DNA from: Clostridia bacterium | Lineage (GTDB): Bacteria > Bacillota > Clostridia > Oscillospirales > Acutalibacteraceae | Direction of reading: 5' to 3' | NCBI GenBank assembly: GCA_017519685.1 | Contig: JAFWRV010000269.1 | Location: forward strand, 1 to 9,385 | Length of the DNA stretch: 9,385 bases | Shown here: one piece after another, positions 1-6,748 of the stretch | Layout: each line of letters opens with the position of its first letter | Position numbering within the stretch: the first letter of the stretch is position 1 | Notes under the pieces: model-generated | Told to the model about the DNA's origin: nothing | The model's input: only the letters and a program-made list of their open reading frames with translations | The model's database searches: none | Made by a program: the position numbers and the translations under genes

Positions 1-49
1 AAAAAAGTCAATACAAAAAAATAAAATAAATTTTAATAACTGTTTTAGG

Positions 50-78
50 ATGACAATTGATTTTTTATGTGATATAAT
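50..78 (+). promoter_or_regulatory. Sigma-A type promoter of the phoH operon
   Basis: The -35 box ATGACA (50-55, five of six matches to TTGACA) is followed after exactly 17 bases by a perfect TATAAT -10 box (73-78). A TG one base upstream of the -10 (70-71) makes it an extended -10 element. Transcription would begin near base 85, giving a leader of about 20 bases before the ATG at 107. The surrounding 1-100 region is very AT-rich and holds no other gene that I can see. Confidence 0.8.
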
Positions 79-106
79 AAAATATATTTAAATTAGGGGC
101 TTGATT

Positions 107-1072
107 ATGTTTGAACAGGTGATAAATGTTGACAGAATGGAACAGGCGGTAAGTCTTTTCGGCTCGTTTGACGAAAATGTCAGACTGATCGAAAAGGAAT
201 TCGGTGTCACCATTGTCAGCCGCGGCTCTGAACTCAAGATTACCGGAGAGGCGGAGAATGTGCAGAAGGGGACCCGCGCTGTCAACGGGCTTCTTACTCT
301 TATCAACAGAGGAGAATCGCTCAGCGGGCAGAATGTTCACTATGTGATTACTCTCGTGAATGAGGGCAATGAAGATAAACTCGAGCAGATGACCGGTGAC
401 TGCATCTGCGTTTCATCCAAGGGAAAACCGATAAAGCCCAAGACACTCGGCCAGAAAAAATATGTTGAAAGCATAAGAAAAAATACGATAACTTTAGGTG
501 TCGGACCTGCCGGAACAGGCAAGACCTATCTTGCCGTCGCGCTTGCCGTCACGGCATTCAGGGCAAAAGAAATCAACAGGATAATCCTGACAAGACCCGC
601 AGTTGAGGCGGGTGAAAAACTCGGCTTTCTGCCGGGTGACCTTCAGCAGAAGGTTGACCCGTATCTGAGACCGCTTTACGACGCGCTGTTTGATATGCTC
701 GGAGCGGAGAATTTTCAGAAGCACCAGGAGAGGGGCGATATTGAAGTCGCGCCGCTCGCCTATATGAGAGGGCGTACTCTCGATGACAGCTTCATTATTC
801 TTGACGAGGCGCAGAATACGACTACCGAGCAGATGAAAATGTTCCTTACCCGTCTCGGCTTCAATTCCAAAATGGTCGTCACCGGAGACGTGACCCAGAT
901 TGACCTTCCCGACGGCAAACGTTCGGGGCTCAAAGAGGCGGTAAGAATTCTCAAAAATGTTGACGGAATCGGCATTTCCAGGCTGAATGAGAAGGACGTT
1001 GTCCGTCACAGACTTGTTCAGGATATTATCAGGGCATACGAAAAAAGCAATGAGGAGCGTAACAGAAAATGA
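107..1072 (+). CDS. phoH: PhoH-like P-loop ATPase (PhoH/YbeZ family)
   Basis: This is a cytoplasmic NTPase of the PhoH family, RecA-like and related to helicase ATPase cores. In bacteria it is linked to YbeY and RNA/ribosome metabolism; its exact substrate is not settled. The 321-residue product has an N-terminal KH-like region (about 1-90), then the ATPase domain with Walker A GPAGTGKT (133-140) and Walker B FIILDEAQN (229-237). The conserved stretch LTRPAVEAGEKLGFLPGD (161-178) and the VTGDVTQIDLP motif (258-268) are diagnostic. I chose ATG 107 because AGGGG (95-99) lies 7 bases upstream; the in-frame TTG at 101 would leave only one base. It is the first gene of the operon, and its stop overlaps the ybeY start (ATGA). 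Length and motifs look normal. Confidence 0.95.
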   Translation: MFEQVINVDRMEQAVSLFGSFDENVRLIEKEFGVTIVSRGSELKITGEAENVQKGTRAVNGLLTLINRGESLSGQNVHYVITLVNEGNEDKLEQMTGDCICVSSKGKPIKPKTLGQKKYVESIRKNTITLGVGPAGTGKTYLAVALAVTAFRAKEINRIILTRPAVEAGEKLGFLPGDLQQKVDPYLRPLYDALFDMLGAENFQKHQERGDIEVAPLAYMRGRTLDDSFIILDEAQNTTTEQMKMFLTRLGFNSKMVVTGDVTQIDLPDGKRSGLKEAVRILKNVDGIGISRLNEKDVVRHRLVQDIIRAYEKSNEERNRK

Positions 1073-1572
1073 CTGAAAAAGTCACGGTTGTAATTTCAAA
1101 AGACAAAACGGTCAAACTGCCGACGGGAATCCGTATGCTTGTGCGCAGGTGCTGTACCGCGGTGCTTCAGCTTGAAAACTTTGAAGGCTCCGCGGAGGTC
1201 AGCGTGACCTTTACGGACGATGAAAGAATAAGAGAACTCAACAGACAGTACAGACATATTGACGCGTCCACTGATGTTCTCTCGTTCCCTCTCGGCGAAG
1301 GCGGACAGTATGACGTGAATCTCGATACCGGCGCGAAGCAGCTGGGAGATATCGTGATTTCGGTTCCCCACGCCGAAATACAGGCGGAGGAATACGGTCA
1401 CTCGCTCAGCCGCGAAATCGGTTTTCTGACCGTTCATTCAATGCTTCATCTTCTCGGATACGACCATGTCAACGGCGGCCTTGAGGAAGTAAGGATGAGA
1501 GAAAAGGAAGAAACGGTTTTGACCGAACTCGGTCTCAAACGAAACGACAGTTATTATATGGAGCAAGAGTGA
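1069..1572 (+). CDS. ybeY: Endoribonuclease/rRNA maturation factor YbeY
   Basis: YbeY is a zinc-dependent single-strand endoribonuclease-like protein involved in 16S rRNA 3'-end maturation and ribosome quality control in the cytoplasm. The 167-residue product carries the family signature H-x3-H-x5-H as H123, H127 and H133 in HSMLHLLGYDH, which binds zinc. It also has the conserved STDVLSFP segment (67-74) and the GDIVIS strand (93-98). The start ATG overlaps the phoH stop by four bases, with GAGGAG at 1052-1057 eleven bases upstream, so translation is probably coupled to phoH. The pairing of phoH and ybeY is widely conserved and supports a shared RNA-related role. Length is typical of the Firmicutes family and nothing is missing. 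Confidence 0.96.
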   Translation: MTEKVTVVISKDKTVKLPTGIRMLVRRCCTAVLQLENFEGSAEVSVTFTDDERIRELNRQYRHIDASTDVLSFPLGEGGQYDVNLDTGAKQLGDIVISVPHAEIQAEEYGHSLSREIGFLTVHSMLHLLGYDHVNGGLEEVRMREKEETVLTELGLKRNDSYYMEQE

Positions 1573-2057
1573 TGAAGGAATTTATCAAGGGCTTCGGATA
1601 TGCGGGCAGAGGAGTTTTTTACTGCTTCGCGAATGAGCGCAATATGAGAGTGCATCTGTGCTTCACCCTGTATATGTTCGGGTTTCTGAAACTTTATGAT
1701 TTCTTTGAAATCAGCAGGGCGGAGTTCGGAGTTCTGCTCGCTCTGTGCGCGCTGGTATTAAGTCTTGAAGCTGTCAATACCGCGATTGAGAGAGCGGTTG
1801 ACCTGACCACAACGGAGATAACTCCCGTGGCGAAAATCGCGAAGGATGCCGCCGCAGGAGCGGTGCTGATTTCGGCGGTGTTCAGTATTATCGCAGGAAT
1901 AGTTATTATGTATCAGCCGGAGGCGTTCCGTAAAATGGCGGAGTATTATCCTGAGCATCCGGTGACGCTGGCGGTGCTTGTTGTCAGCGTTATCGCAAGT
2001 CTTGTTTTCGTTTTCCTGCCGTCATATATAAAGAGTAAAAAGGAGAAAAAGAAATGA
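1572..2057 (+). CDS. dgkA: Diacylglycerol/undecaprenol kinase family membrane protein
   Basis: This is a small integral-membrane lipid kinase of the DgkA family. Gram-positive members mostly phosphorylate undecaprenol to recycle the lipid carrier for cell wall synthesis, though diacylglycerol kinases share the fold. The 161-residue product shows the family landmarks: NERNMRVH (21-28), the catalytic helix LEAVNTAIERAVDL (65-78) with two glutamates, and AKDAAAGAV (90-98). Hydrophobic segments lie at about 28-42, 51-70 and 93-113. A fourth predicted membrane segment (about 130-150), ending in a lysine-rich tail, makes it longer than the usual roughly 120 residues. ATG 1572 is preferred because GGAG (1560-1563) is 8 bases upstream; GTG 1569 is an alternative. 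The start shares one base with the ybeY stop. Confidence 0.9.
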   Translation: MKEFIKGFGYAGRGVFYCFANERNMRVHLCFTLYMFGFLKLYDFFEISRAEFGVLLALCALVLSLEAVNTAIERAVDLTTTEITPVAKIAKDAAAGAVLISAVFSIIAGIVIMYQPEAFRKMAEYYPEHPVTLAVLVVSVIASLVFVFLPSYIKSKKEKKK

Positions 2058-2941
2058 CAAAGACCGCGTTTGTTGCGATAGTCGGCTGCCCCAATGTCGG
2101 GAAATCCTCATTACTCAATAAAATGCTCGGCAGAAAAGTCGCCATTGTCACGCAGAAGCCGCAGACCACGAGAACGAAGATAATCGGAGTGCTGACCCAG
2201 GGTGAAACACAGTTTGTTTTCACCGACACGCCCGGCTATCACAGACCTAAAAACAAACTCGGCGAAAAAATGATGAAAGCGGTCGGCGAAGGCATCAGCG
2301 GAATGGATGCCTGCCTTTTCGTGACGGAGCCCGACGGCGAAATCAGGGATGCCGAAAAAGGACTCCTCGCAAAGCTTAAAAGAGAAAACGCCCCTGTCGT
2401 GCTTGCGATAAACAAGACGGATACAGTAAAAGACAGGGAAGCCATAATGAAAAAGATAATCCGCTTCACTTCGGAGTATGAATTTGAAGCGGTTGTTCCC
2501 GTCAGCGCTGTCACAGGCGACAATGTTGACGCGATTATCGAAGAACTCGGAAAACTAGCGTATGAGTCACCGCATTTTTTCCCCGACGATACTCTTACCG
2601 ACCAGCCCGAAAGAGTGATTGCGGCGGAGATGATAAGAGAAAAAATGCTTTTGCTGCTTGATAAGGAAGTGCCTCACGGAACAGCGGTAAGCATTGAGAA
2701 AATGCGTGAAAGACCGCAGAGCGATATCATGGATGTTGAGGCGGTCATCTACTGCGAAAAAGAAAGCCACAAAGGAATCATTATCGGCCATAAGGGTGAA
2801 ACTCTCAAGCGTATTTCATCAAGGGCGAGAATCGATATGGAAAACTTCTTTTCCTGCAGGATAAATCTTCAGTGCTGGGTTAAAGTCAAAGAGGACTGGC
2901 GCAACAGAGAGGGACTTATCCGCAATTTCGGGCTTGATTGA
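2054..2941 (+). CDS. era: GTPase Era, 30S ribosome assembly factor
   Basis: Era is an essential GTPase that binds the 3' end of 16S rRNA and assists late 30S subunit assembly. The 295-residue product has all G motifs: G1 GCPNVGKSS (11-19), G2 TTRTKI (38-43), G3 DTPG (58-61), G4 NKTD (120-123) and G5 SAV (151-153). A linker with PERVIAAEMIREK (185-197) leads to the C-terminal KH RNA-binding domain with GIIIGHKGETLKRI (241-254). AGGAG at 2041-2045 is 8 bases before the ATG, and the start overlaps the dgkA stop by four bases (ATGA). Neighbouring ybeY and recO are its usual Firmicutes partners. Full length and apparently intact; there is no cytidine deaminase gene between dgkA and era as in Bacillus. 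Confidence 0.97.
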   Translation: MTKTAFVAIVGCPNVGKSSLLNKMLGRKVAIVTQKPQTTRTKIIGVLTQGETQFVFTDTPGYHRPKNKLGEKMMKAVGEGISGMDACLFVTEPDGEIRDAEKGLLAKLKRENAPVVLAINKTDTVKDREAIMKKIIRFTSEYEFEAVVPVSAVTGDNVDAIIEELGKLAYESPHFFPDDTLTDQPERVIAAEMIREKMLLLLDKEVPHGTAVSIEKMRERPQSDIMDVEAVIYCEKESHKGIIIGHKGETLKRISSRARIDMENFFSCRINLQCWVKVKEDWRNREGLIRNFGLD

Positions 2942-2949
2942 GGTGAACT

Positions 2950-3684
2950 ATGTCTTCTGTAACCAACGGTTTAGTGCTTAAAGTCAGCGACATCGGCGAA
3001 AGCGATAAGGTTATCACTCTGCTGACCGCGGAAATGGGAGTAATCAGGGCGTTCGCAAACAGGGCAAAGAAAATGAACAGCAATATCAGGGCGGCGTCAC
3101 AGCTTCTGTGTTACGGAGAATTCACCCTTTATCACGGCAGAGACAGTTACATTATCGAAAACGCCGTCGCAAAGGAAGTGTTTTTCGGCCTGCGTTCGGA
3201 TATAAAGAAGCTTGCGCTCGCGCAGTATTTCTGCTCGCTGGCTCTTGAGTTTGTTCCCGAGGGAGAGCCCGCGCCGGACACCCTGCGGCTGATTCTGAAC
3301 TCGCTTTCATATCTTCAGAACGGCAGACGTTCGCCTGAATTCATAAAGGCGGTCACGGAGCTGAAACTGATATCCCTCGCCGGTTACGCTCCCGATGTTT
3401 CCGCTTGCGGCGCCTGCGGAAAAAGTTTTTCGGGCGAAGCGGTTTTCAATGTCAGAACAGGCAAATGCTACTGCCCCGAATGTTCTGAAAACGGAATGCG
3501 TATTTCCCCCGGCGTTATCACCGCGATGCAATATGTAATATTTAACGGCATAGACAGAATATATTCATTCTCGCTTCCCGCGGCAAACGAGAAGCTTTTC
3601 GGCAGGGCGGCGGAGGACTTTCTGCTTTTCCGCACCGGAAAGACTTTCAAGGCGCTTGAATTTTATAAATCGGTTTCAACATAA
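2950..3684 (+). CDS. recO: DNA repair protein RecO
   Basis: RecO mediates loading of RecA on SSB-coated single-stranded DNA in the RecFOR pathway and acts with RecR. The 244-residue product begins with an OB-fold region (about 1-80) with the typical opening TNGLVLKVSDIGESDKVITL (5-24). A helical domain follows, carrying a four-cysteine zinc site: C153 and C156 (CGAC) with C175 and C178 (CPEC); C173 is an extra nearby cysteine. The ATG lies 8 bases after the era stop. GAGGTG (2940-2945) overlaps that stop and has a short 4-base spacer, suggesting coupled translation. The length matches the family. No terminator is visible after its stop, so operon transcripts may continue into the sugar transporter gene. 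Confidence 0.94.
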   Translation: MSSVTNGLVLKVSDIGESDKVITLLTAEMGVIRAFANRAKKMNSNIRAASQLLCYGEFTLYHGRDSYIIENAVAKEVFFGLRSDIKKLALAQYFCSLALEFVPEGEPAPDTLRLILNSLSYLQNGRRSPEFIKAVTELKLISLAGYAPDVSACGACGKSFSGEAVFNVRTGKCYCPECSENGMRISPGVITAMQYVIFNGIDRIYSFSLPAANEKLFGRAAEDFLLFRTGKTFKALEFYKSVST

Positions 3685-3691
3685 ATAGTCG

Positions 3692-3720
3692 TGGACAAAA
3701 GCGATTACTTGTGTTACAAT
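3692..3720 (+). promoter_or_regulatory. Extended -10 promoter of the sugar transporter gene
   Basis: TGGACA (3692-3697, five of six to TTGACA) and TACAAT (3715-3720, five of six to TATAAT) are separated by exactly 17 bases, with an extended -10 TG at 3712-3713. Predicted start is near 3727, leaving a leader of about 24 bases to the ATG at 3751. The sequence TTACAA occurs twice 9 bases apart (3714-3719 and 3723-3728), overlapping the -10 and the start point; this could be an operator or simply AT-rich sequence. The promoter falls inside the in-frame extension that would begin at GTG 3691, arguing against that start. Confidence 0.75.
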
Positions 3721-3750
3721 AATTACAAATCAACAATTAGGAGTGGTCAA

Positions 3751-5334
3751 ATGGGCAGAAAAAATCTTGATCCCAACGTAAAGACTTACAGCGGCAAAGA
3801 ACTTGCCGGTTACCTCGTGGGTCTTGCAGGTCAGAATATGATATACAATGTCATAAGCAGCGGCCTGATGTTTTATTTTCAGAGCGTAATATTCCTTCCC
3901 GCAATGGCTTACAGCACAATAGTCGCCATTGCCCGTGTATGGGATGCAATCAACGACCCGATGATGGGTTCAATCGTTGATAAGACAAATACCCGTTGGG
4001 GCAAGTGCAAGCCTTATCTTCTTTTCGTTCCCGCGATAGTATGTGTTGTCACCTGTCTCTGCTTCCTTAACGGACAGTATCCCGAAGCGCAGACAACAGG
4101 CGGCAGGGTTCTTATTGTCGGCTGGGCGGCAGTTTCATATATCCTCTGGGGTATGAGTTATACCGCGGGTGATATTCCTCTCTGGGGCGTCACCTCTCTT
4201 ATGACAGAAGACCAGAAGGACCGCGGTAAGGTTCTTGCTCTCGCGAGAATAGTCGCCACCGCAGGCGTGCTCGGTATGGCGGTTCAGTTCCTCGCTCCCT
4301 CTCTCAAGGGTTTCTTTGCCGCAAGAGGAGTCAGCGACGACGCGACACAGCTTCAGTATTCGTTTATTATGCTGGCGATTATCGTCACGATTTTCTCATC
4401 GATACTCTTCCAGTTTGCCGGTCTTTCCGTCAAGGAAAAGGTTAAGCAGCAGACCGACGAGCATCACACAATCAAGGAAAACTTCCAGACAATGTGGAGA
4501 TGTCTTCCCTTCCGTCAGCTCCTTATATCCGGCGTTCTCAGAAGCCCGATTCAGCTTCTTTCAACAGTTGCCCTTTCACTCGTTATCTATTTCTTCTTTG
4601 ATAACGATCCCGGCAGAGCGCTTGCCGGTGAAGGCGGACTGAATATCACACTCGTTATTCAGGTTCTCATTATAGCGGTAGGTATCTTCGGCGGTATGCT
4701 TGTTGCCTCCGCGGTAACACCGGGTCTCACCGCGAAATTCGAGAAGAAAAAGCTTTACAATTTCTATTCGGTGGCAGGCGCTGTTCCGTTTGTTCTTGTA
4801 TTTGTTTTTTTCAAGATTTTCGGCGAGGCAATCAAAACCAACTTTGCGGTTTCTGTTCTGATAGGTCTTGTATTCTTCGCGGCATCCTGGGCGCAGGGCG
4901 GACTTAATGTTCTCCAGTCCATTATGATTGCCGACTGTGTTGACTATGAAGAATATCACAACGGAATCCGTCCCGACGGTGTTTTCTTCTCGGGACAGAG
5001 CTTTATCACCAAGCTTTCAGCGGGTATCGCCACGATTATTCAGGGCGTAGCTTTCAGCATTGTTCATTTCAGCGCCGATAACGTCAAGATGGTCAATGAC
5101 GCTCTTGCGACCGGAGCCGCGAGCTTCTCACACGATTTCACACACTATGCCGCGGCAATGTTCTTCCTCGTTTCAGTTCCTCCCGCCATCGGTATGGTTC
5201 TTTCGGCAATTCCGACCTGGAAGTATGCTCTTCCCAATTCGGAGCATAAGAAGATTCTCGCTACCCTTATAGAGAGAAGACACTCCGTCAACGCCGCGGC
5301 TGAAGAAGCCGGCAATGACGGCAGCGCGGAATAA
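3751..5334 (+). CDS. GPH-family (MelB-like) sugar:cation symporter
   Basis: This is a polytopic inner-membrane symporter of the glycoside-pentoside-hexuronide (GPH) branch of the major facilitator superfamily, which couples sugar uptake to Na+ or H+. The 527-residue product has about 11-12 hydrophobic segments. The GPH signature RVWDAINDPMMGSIVD (62-77) carries D65 and D69, which correspond to the cation-site aspartates of MelB; it runs into TNTRWGKCKPYL (79-90). A second signature, DCVDYEEYHNG (395-405) followed by GQSFITKLSAG (415-425), is in the C-terminal half. Start ATG 3751 has AGGAG (3739-3743) 7 bases upstream; GTG 3691 lies at the promoter -35 and lacks an SD. An alpha-galactosidase-like gene downstream suggests alpha-galactosides as substrate, but the sequence alone cannot fix specificity. 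Confidence 0.9.
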   Translation: MGRKNLDPNVKTYSGKELAGYLVGLAGQNMIYNVISSGLMFYFQSVIFLPAMAYSTIVAIARVWDAINDPMMGSIVDKTNTRWGKCKPYLLFVPAIVCVVTCLCFLNGQYPEAQTTGGRVLIVGWAAVSYILWGMSYTAGDIPLWGVTSLMTEDQKDRGKVLALARIVATAGVLGMAVQFLAPSLKGFFAARGVSDDATQLQYSFIMLAIIVTIFSSILFQFAGLSVKEKVKQQTDEHHTIKENFQTMWRCLPFRQLLISGVLRSPIQLLSTVALSLVIYFFFDNDPGRALAGEGGLNITLVIQVLIIAVGIFGGMLVASAVTPGLTAKFEKKKLYNFYSVAGAVPFVLVFVFFKIFGEAIKTNFAVSVLIGLVFFAASWAQGGLNVLQSIMIADCVDYEEYHNGIRPDGVFFSGQSFITKLSAGIATIIQGVAFSIVHFSADNVKMVNDALATGAASFSHDFTHYAAAMFFLVSVPPAIGMVLSAIPTWKYALPNSEHKKILATLIERRHSVNAAAEEAGNDGSAE

Positions 5335-5344
5335 AACATAAACC

Positions 5345-5378
5345 CCGTCCGTAATTTCGCCGGCGCGGTGAAAGACGG
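5345..5378 (+). other. Bulged hairpin downstream of the transporter gene
   Basis: CCGTC (5345-5349) pairs with GACGG (5374-5378), and TTTCGCC (5355-5361) pairs with GGTGAAA (5367-5373) with one G-U. The loop is GGCGC and a five-base bulge (5350-5354) sits on the left arm. It begins 10 bases after the transporter stop and has no T-run, so it is not a classical terminator. It may protect the transporter mRNA 3' end or form part of the leader of the next gene. Only pairing by eye supports it. Confidence 0.45.
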
Positions 5379-5379
5379 C

Positions 5380-5479
5380 GGAGGATTTATAACGCAAAAC
5401 GAAATATCCTAAATATATGAATACGGCAGGCTGCCCCCAAAGGACAGGGACGGCCTGCTTGTTTTTAAGGAGGATTTAT
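5380..5479 (+). repeat. Direct repeat GGAGGATTTAT flanking the terminator
   Basis: The identical 11-mer GGAGGATTTAT occurs at 5380-5390 and 5469-5479, 89 bases apart. The second copy is the ribosome binding site and start of the GH27 gene, ending in ATG. The first copy is followed by AA, so ATG is replaced by ATA and no reading frame starts there. It could be a decayed translation start or coincidence in purine-rich leader sequence. Confidence 0.4.
5426..5466 (+). terminator. Intrinsic terminator between transporter and GH27 gene
   Basis: GCAGGCTG (5426-5433) pairs with CGGCCTGC (5451-5458) with one G-U. After a one-base bulge (A5450), CCC (5434-5436) pairs with GGG (5447-5449), giving about 11 pairs. 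TTGTTTTT (5459-5466) follows immediately. It should end transporter transcripts. Because the T-run directly precedes AAGGAGG (5467-5473) of the GH27 gene, it may also work as an attenuator controlling how much transcription continues into the enzyme genes. Confidence 0.7.
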
Positions 5480-6746
5480 GCACGAAAAATTCGCACCCGT
5501 ACCTCCTATGGGGTGGAACAGCTGGGACTGCTACGGTGACAGCGTCAATGAGGAACAGTTAAAAGGCAATGCCGATTATATGGCTGAAAAGCTTAAAAAA
5601 TACGGCTGGGAATATATAGTCTGTGATATACAGTGGTCCGAGCCGAATGCCGACGGCCATAATTATCACAAGTTCGCGCCGCTTTATATGGATGAGTATT
5701 CGCGCCTTATTCCCGCGCCGGAACGTTTTCCGTCGTCAGCCGGAGGAAAAGGATTCGGACCGATTGCGGATTATGTTCATTCGCTCGGTCTGAAGTTCGG
5801 AATTCATATTATGCGCGGCGTACCCAGACAGGCGGTCCATTCGGGAACCGCGATAAAATGCGAAGGTGTAACCGCAAGGGATATCGCGCATCCTTATTCC
5901 GTATGCTCGTGGAATACCGATATGTACGGAGTGGATTACACAAAAAAGGGAGCGCAGGAGTACTATAATTCCCTGTTTGAGCTTTACGCGTCCTGGGGCG
6001 TGGATTATGTAAAATGCGACGATATTGCCGTTACCGAGGGAAGACCCGACAATCTCTATTCCGGCAGAGAGGAAATAGAGATGATAAGGCACGCAATCGA
6101 TGCCTGCGGCAGAGATATCGTTCTCTCGCTGTCACCCGGTCCGTCACCGGTCAAAGAGGCCGCCCATCTTGCCGCCAACGCGAATATGTGGCGTATGAGC
6201 GGCGATTTCTGGGATGTTTGGGATAAACTGCACGAAATGTTTGATTTGTGCCACGCATGGGAGAAATATGTCGCTCCCGGCACCTGGCCGGACTGCGATA
6301 TGCTGCCGCTGGGAATTCTCAACAAATGTGACGGCGATCCCGAGGGAAGGCCGACCCGCTTCACTCACGATGAGCAGATAACCCTTATGACGCTCTGGTG
6401 CATTTTCCGTTCACCGCTGATGATGGGCGGAGAAATGAGGGAGAATGACGAATTCACCCTTTCGCTTCTGACTAATTCCGATCTGATAGATATGCTTAAG
6501 AATTCATCGGGCGCGCGTCAGGCATACAGGGACGAAACCGACGGAAAAGGGACGATAGTCTGGGAATCCGAAGGCGCGAACTGCAGATATTTCGCTCTTT
6601 TCAATACGGACGACAAAGCAAGAACCGTCGGTTACGATATCGGCAGCGAAAAAGTCTATGATATGTGGACTCATAAATATGTAATATATAACGGAGAAGC
6701 AGAGATTCCCGCCCACGGCGCTAAATTATTCAAAACGGAGAAATGA
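5478..6746 (+). CDS. GH27 alpha-galactosidase-like glycoside hydrolase
   Basis: This is a retaining glycoside hydrolase of family GH27 (clan GH-D), which mostly releases terminal alpha-galactose; some members act on beta-L-arabinopyranosides or N-acetylgalactosaminides. The 422-residue product opens with the hallmark PPMGWNSWDCYG (9-20) of the TIM-barrel. Likely catalytic residues are the nucleophile D181 in YVKCDD (177-182) and the acid/base D243 in RMSGDFWD (239-246). WPDCDMLPLG (270-279) matches the family's WxDxDML segment, and a small beta domain (about 350-422) closes the protein. There is no signal peptide, so it should work in the cytoplasm on imported sugar. AAGGAGG (5467-5473) lies 4 bases before the ATG. 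The downstream phosphoesterase start overlaps or nearly abuts its stop. The exact substrate is uncertain. Confidence 0.88.
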   Translation: MHEKFAPVPPMGWNSWDCYGDSVNEEQLKGNADYMAEKLKKYGWEYIVCDIQWSEPNADGHNYHKFAPLYMDEYSRLIPAPERFPSSAGGKGFGPIADYVHSLGLKFGIHIMRGVPRQAVHSGTAIKCEGVTARDIAHPYSVCSWNTDMYGVDYTKKGAQEYYNSLFELYASWGVDYVKCDDIAVTEGRPDNLYSGREEIEMIRHAIDACGRDIVLSLSPGPSPVKEAAHLAANANMWRMSGDFWDVWDKLHEMFDLCHAWEKYVAPGTWPDCDMLPLGILNKCDGDPEGRPTRFTHDEQITLMTLWCIFRSPLMMGGEMRENDEFTLSLLTNSDLIDMLKNSSGARQAYRDETDGKGTIVWESEGANCRYFALFNTDDKARTVGYDIGSEKVYDMWTHKYVIYNGEAEIPAHGAKLFKTEK

Positions 6747-6748
6747 AA

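Noticed and set aside
101..106. TTG at 101 as start of phoH
   Set aside because: It is one base from the AGGGG ribosome binding site; ATG 107 has a normal 7-base spacer.
494..1009. 171-residue reading frame on the - strand opposite phoH
   Set aside because: It lies entirely within the clearly coding phoH gene, shows no recognisable family and has no separate promoter or ribosome binding site.
3691..3750. GTG at 3691 as start of the sugar transporter, adding 20 residues
   Set aside because: The extension spans the -35 and -10 boxes of a strong promoter and has no SD, while ATG 3751 has AGGAG at ideal spacing.
5358..5365. CGCCGGCG palindrome as an operator
   Set aside because: It is short, GC-rich and part of the longer bulged hairpin; there is no independent support for protein binding.
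5386..5420. Possible promoter in the spacer before the GH27 gene (TTTATA with TAAATA, or TATATG)
   Set aside because: The candidate boxes match the consensus poorly and spacing is not decisive, so no promoter is claimed, although one may be needed if the terminator is efficient.
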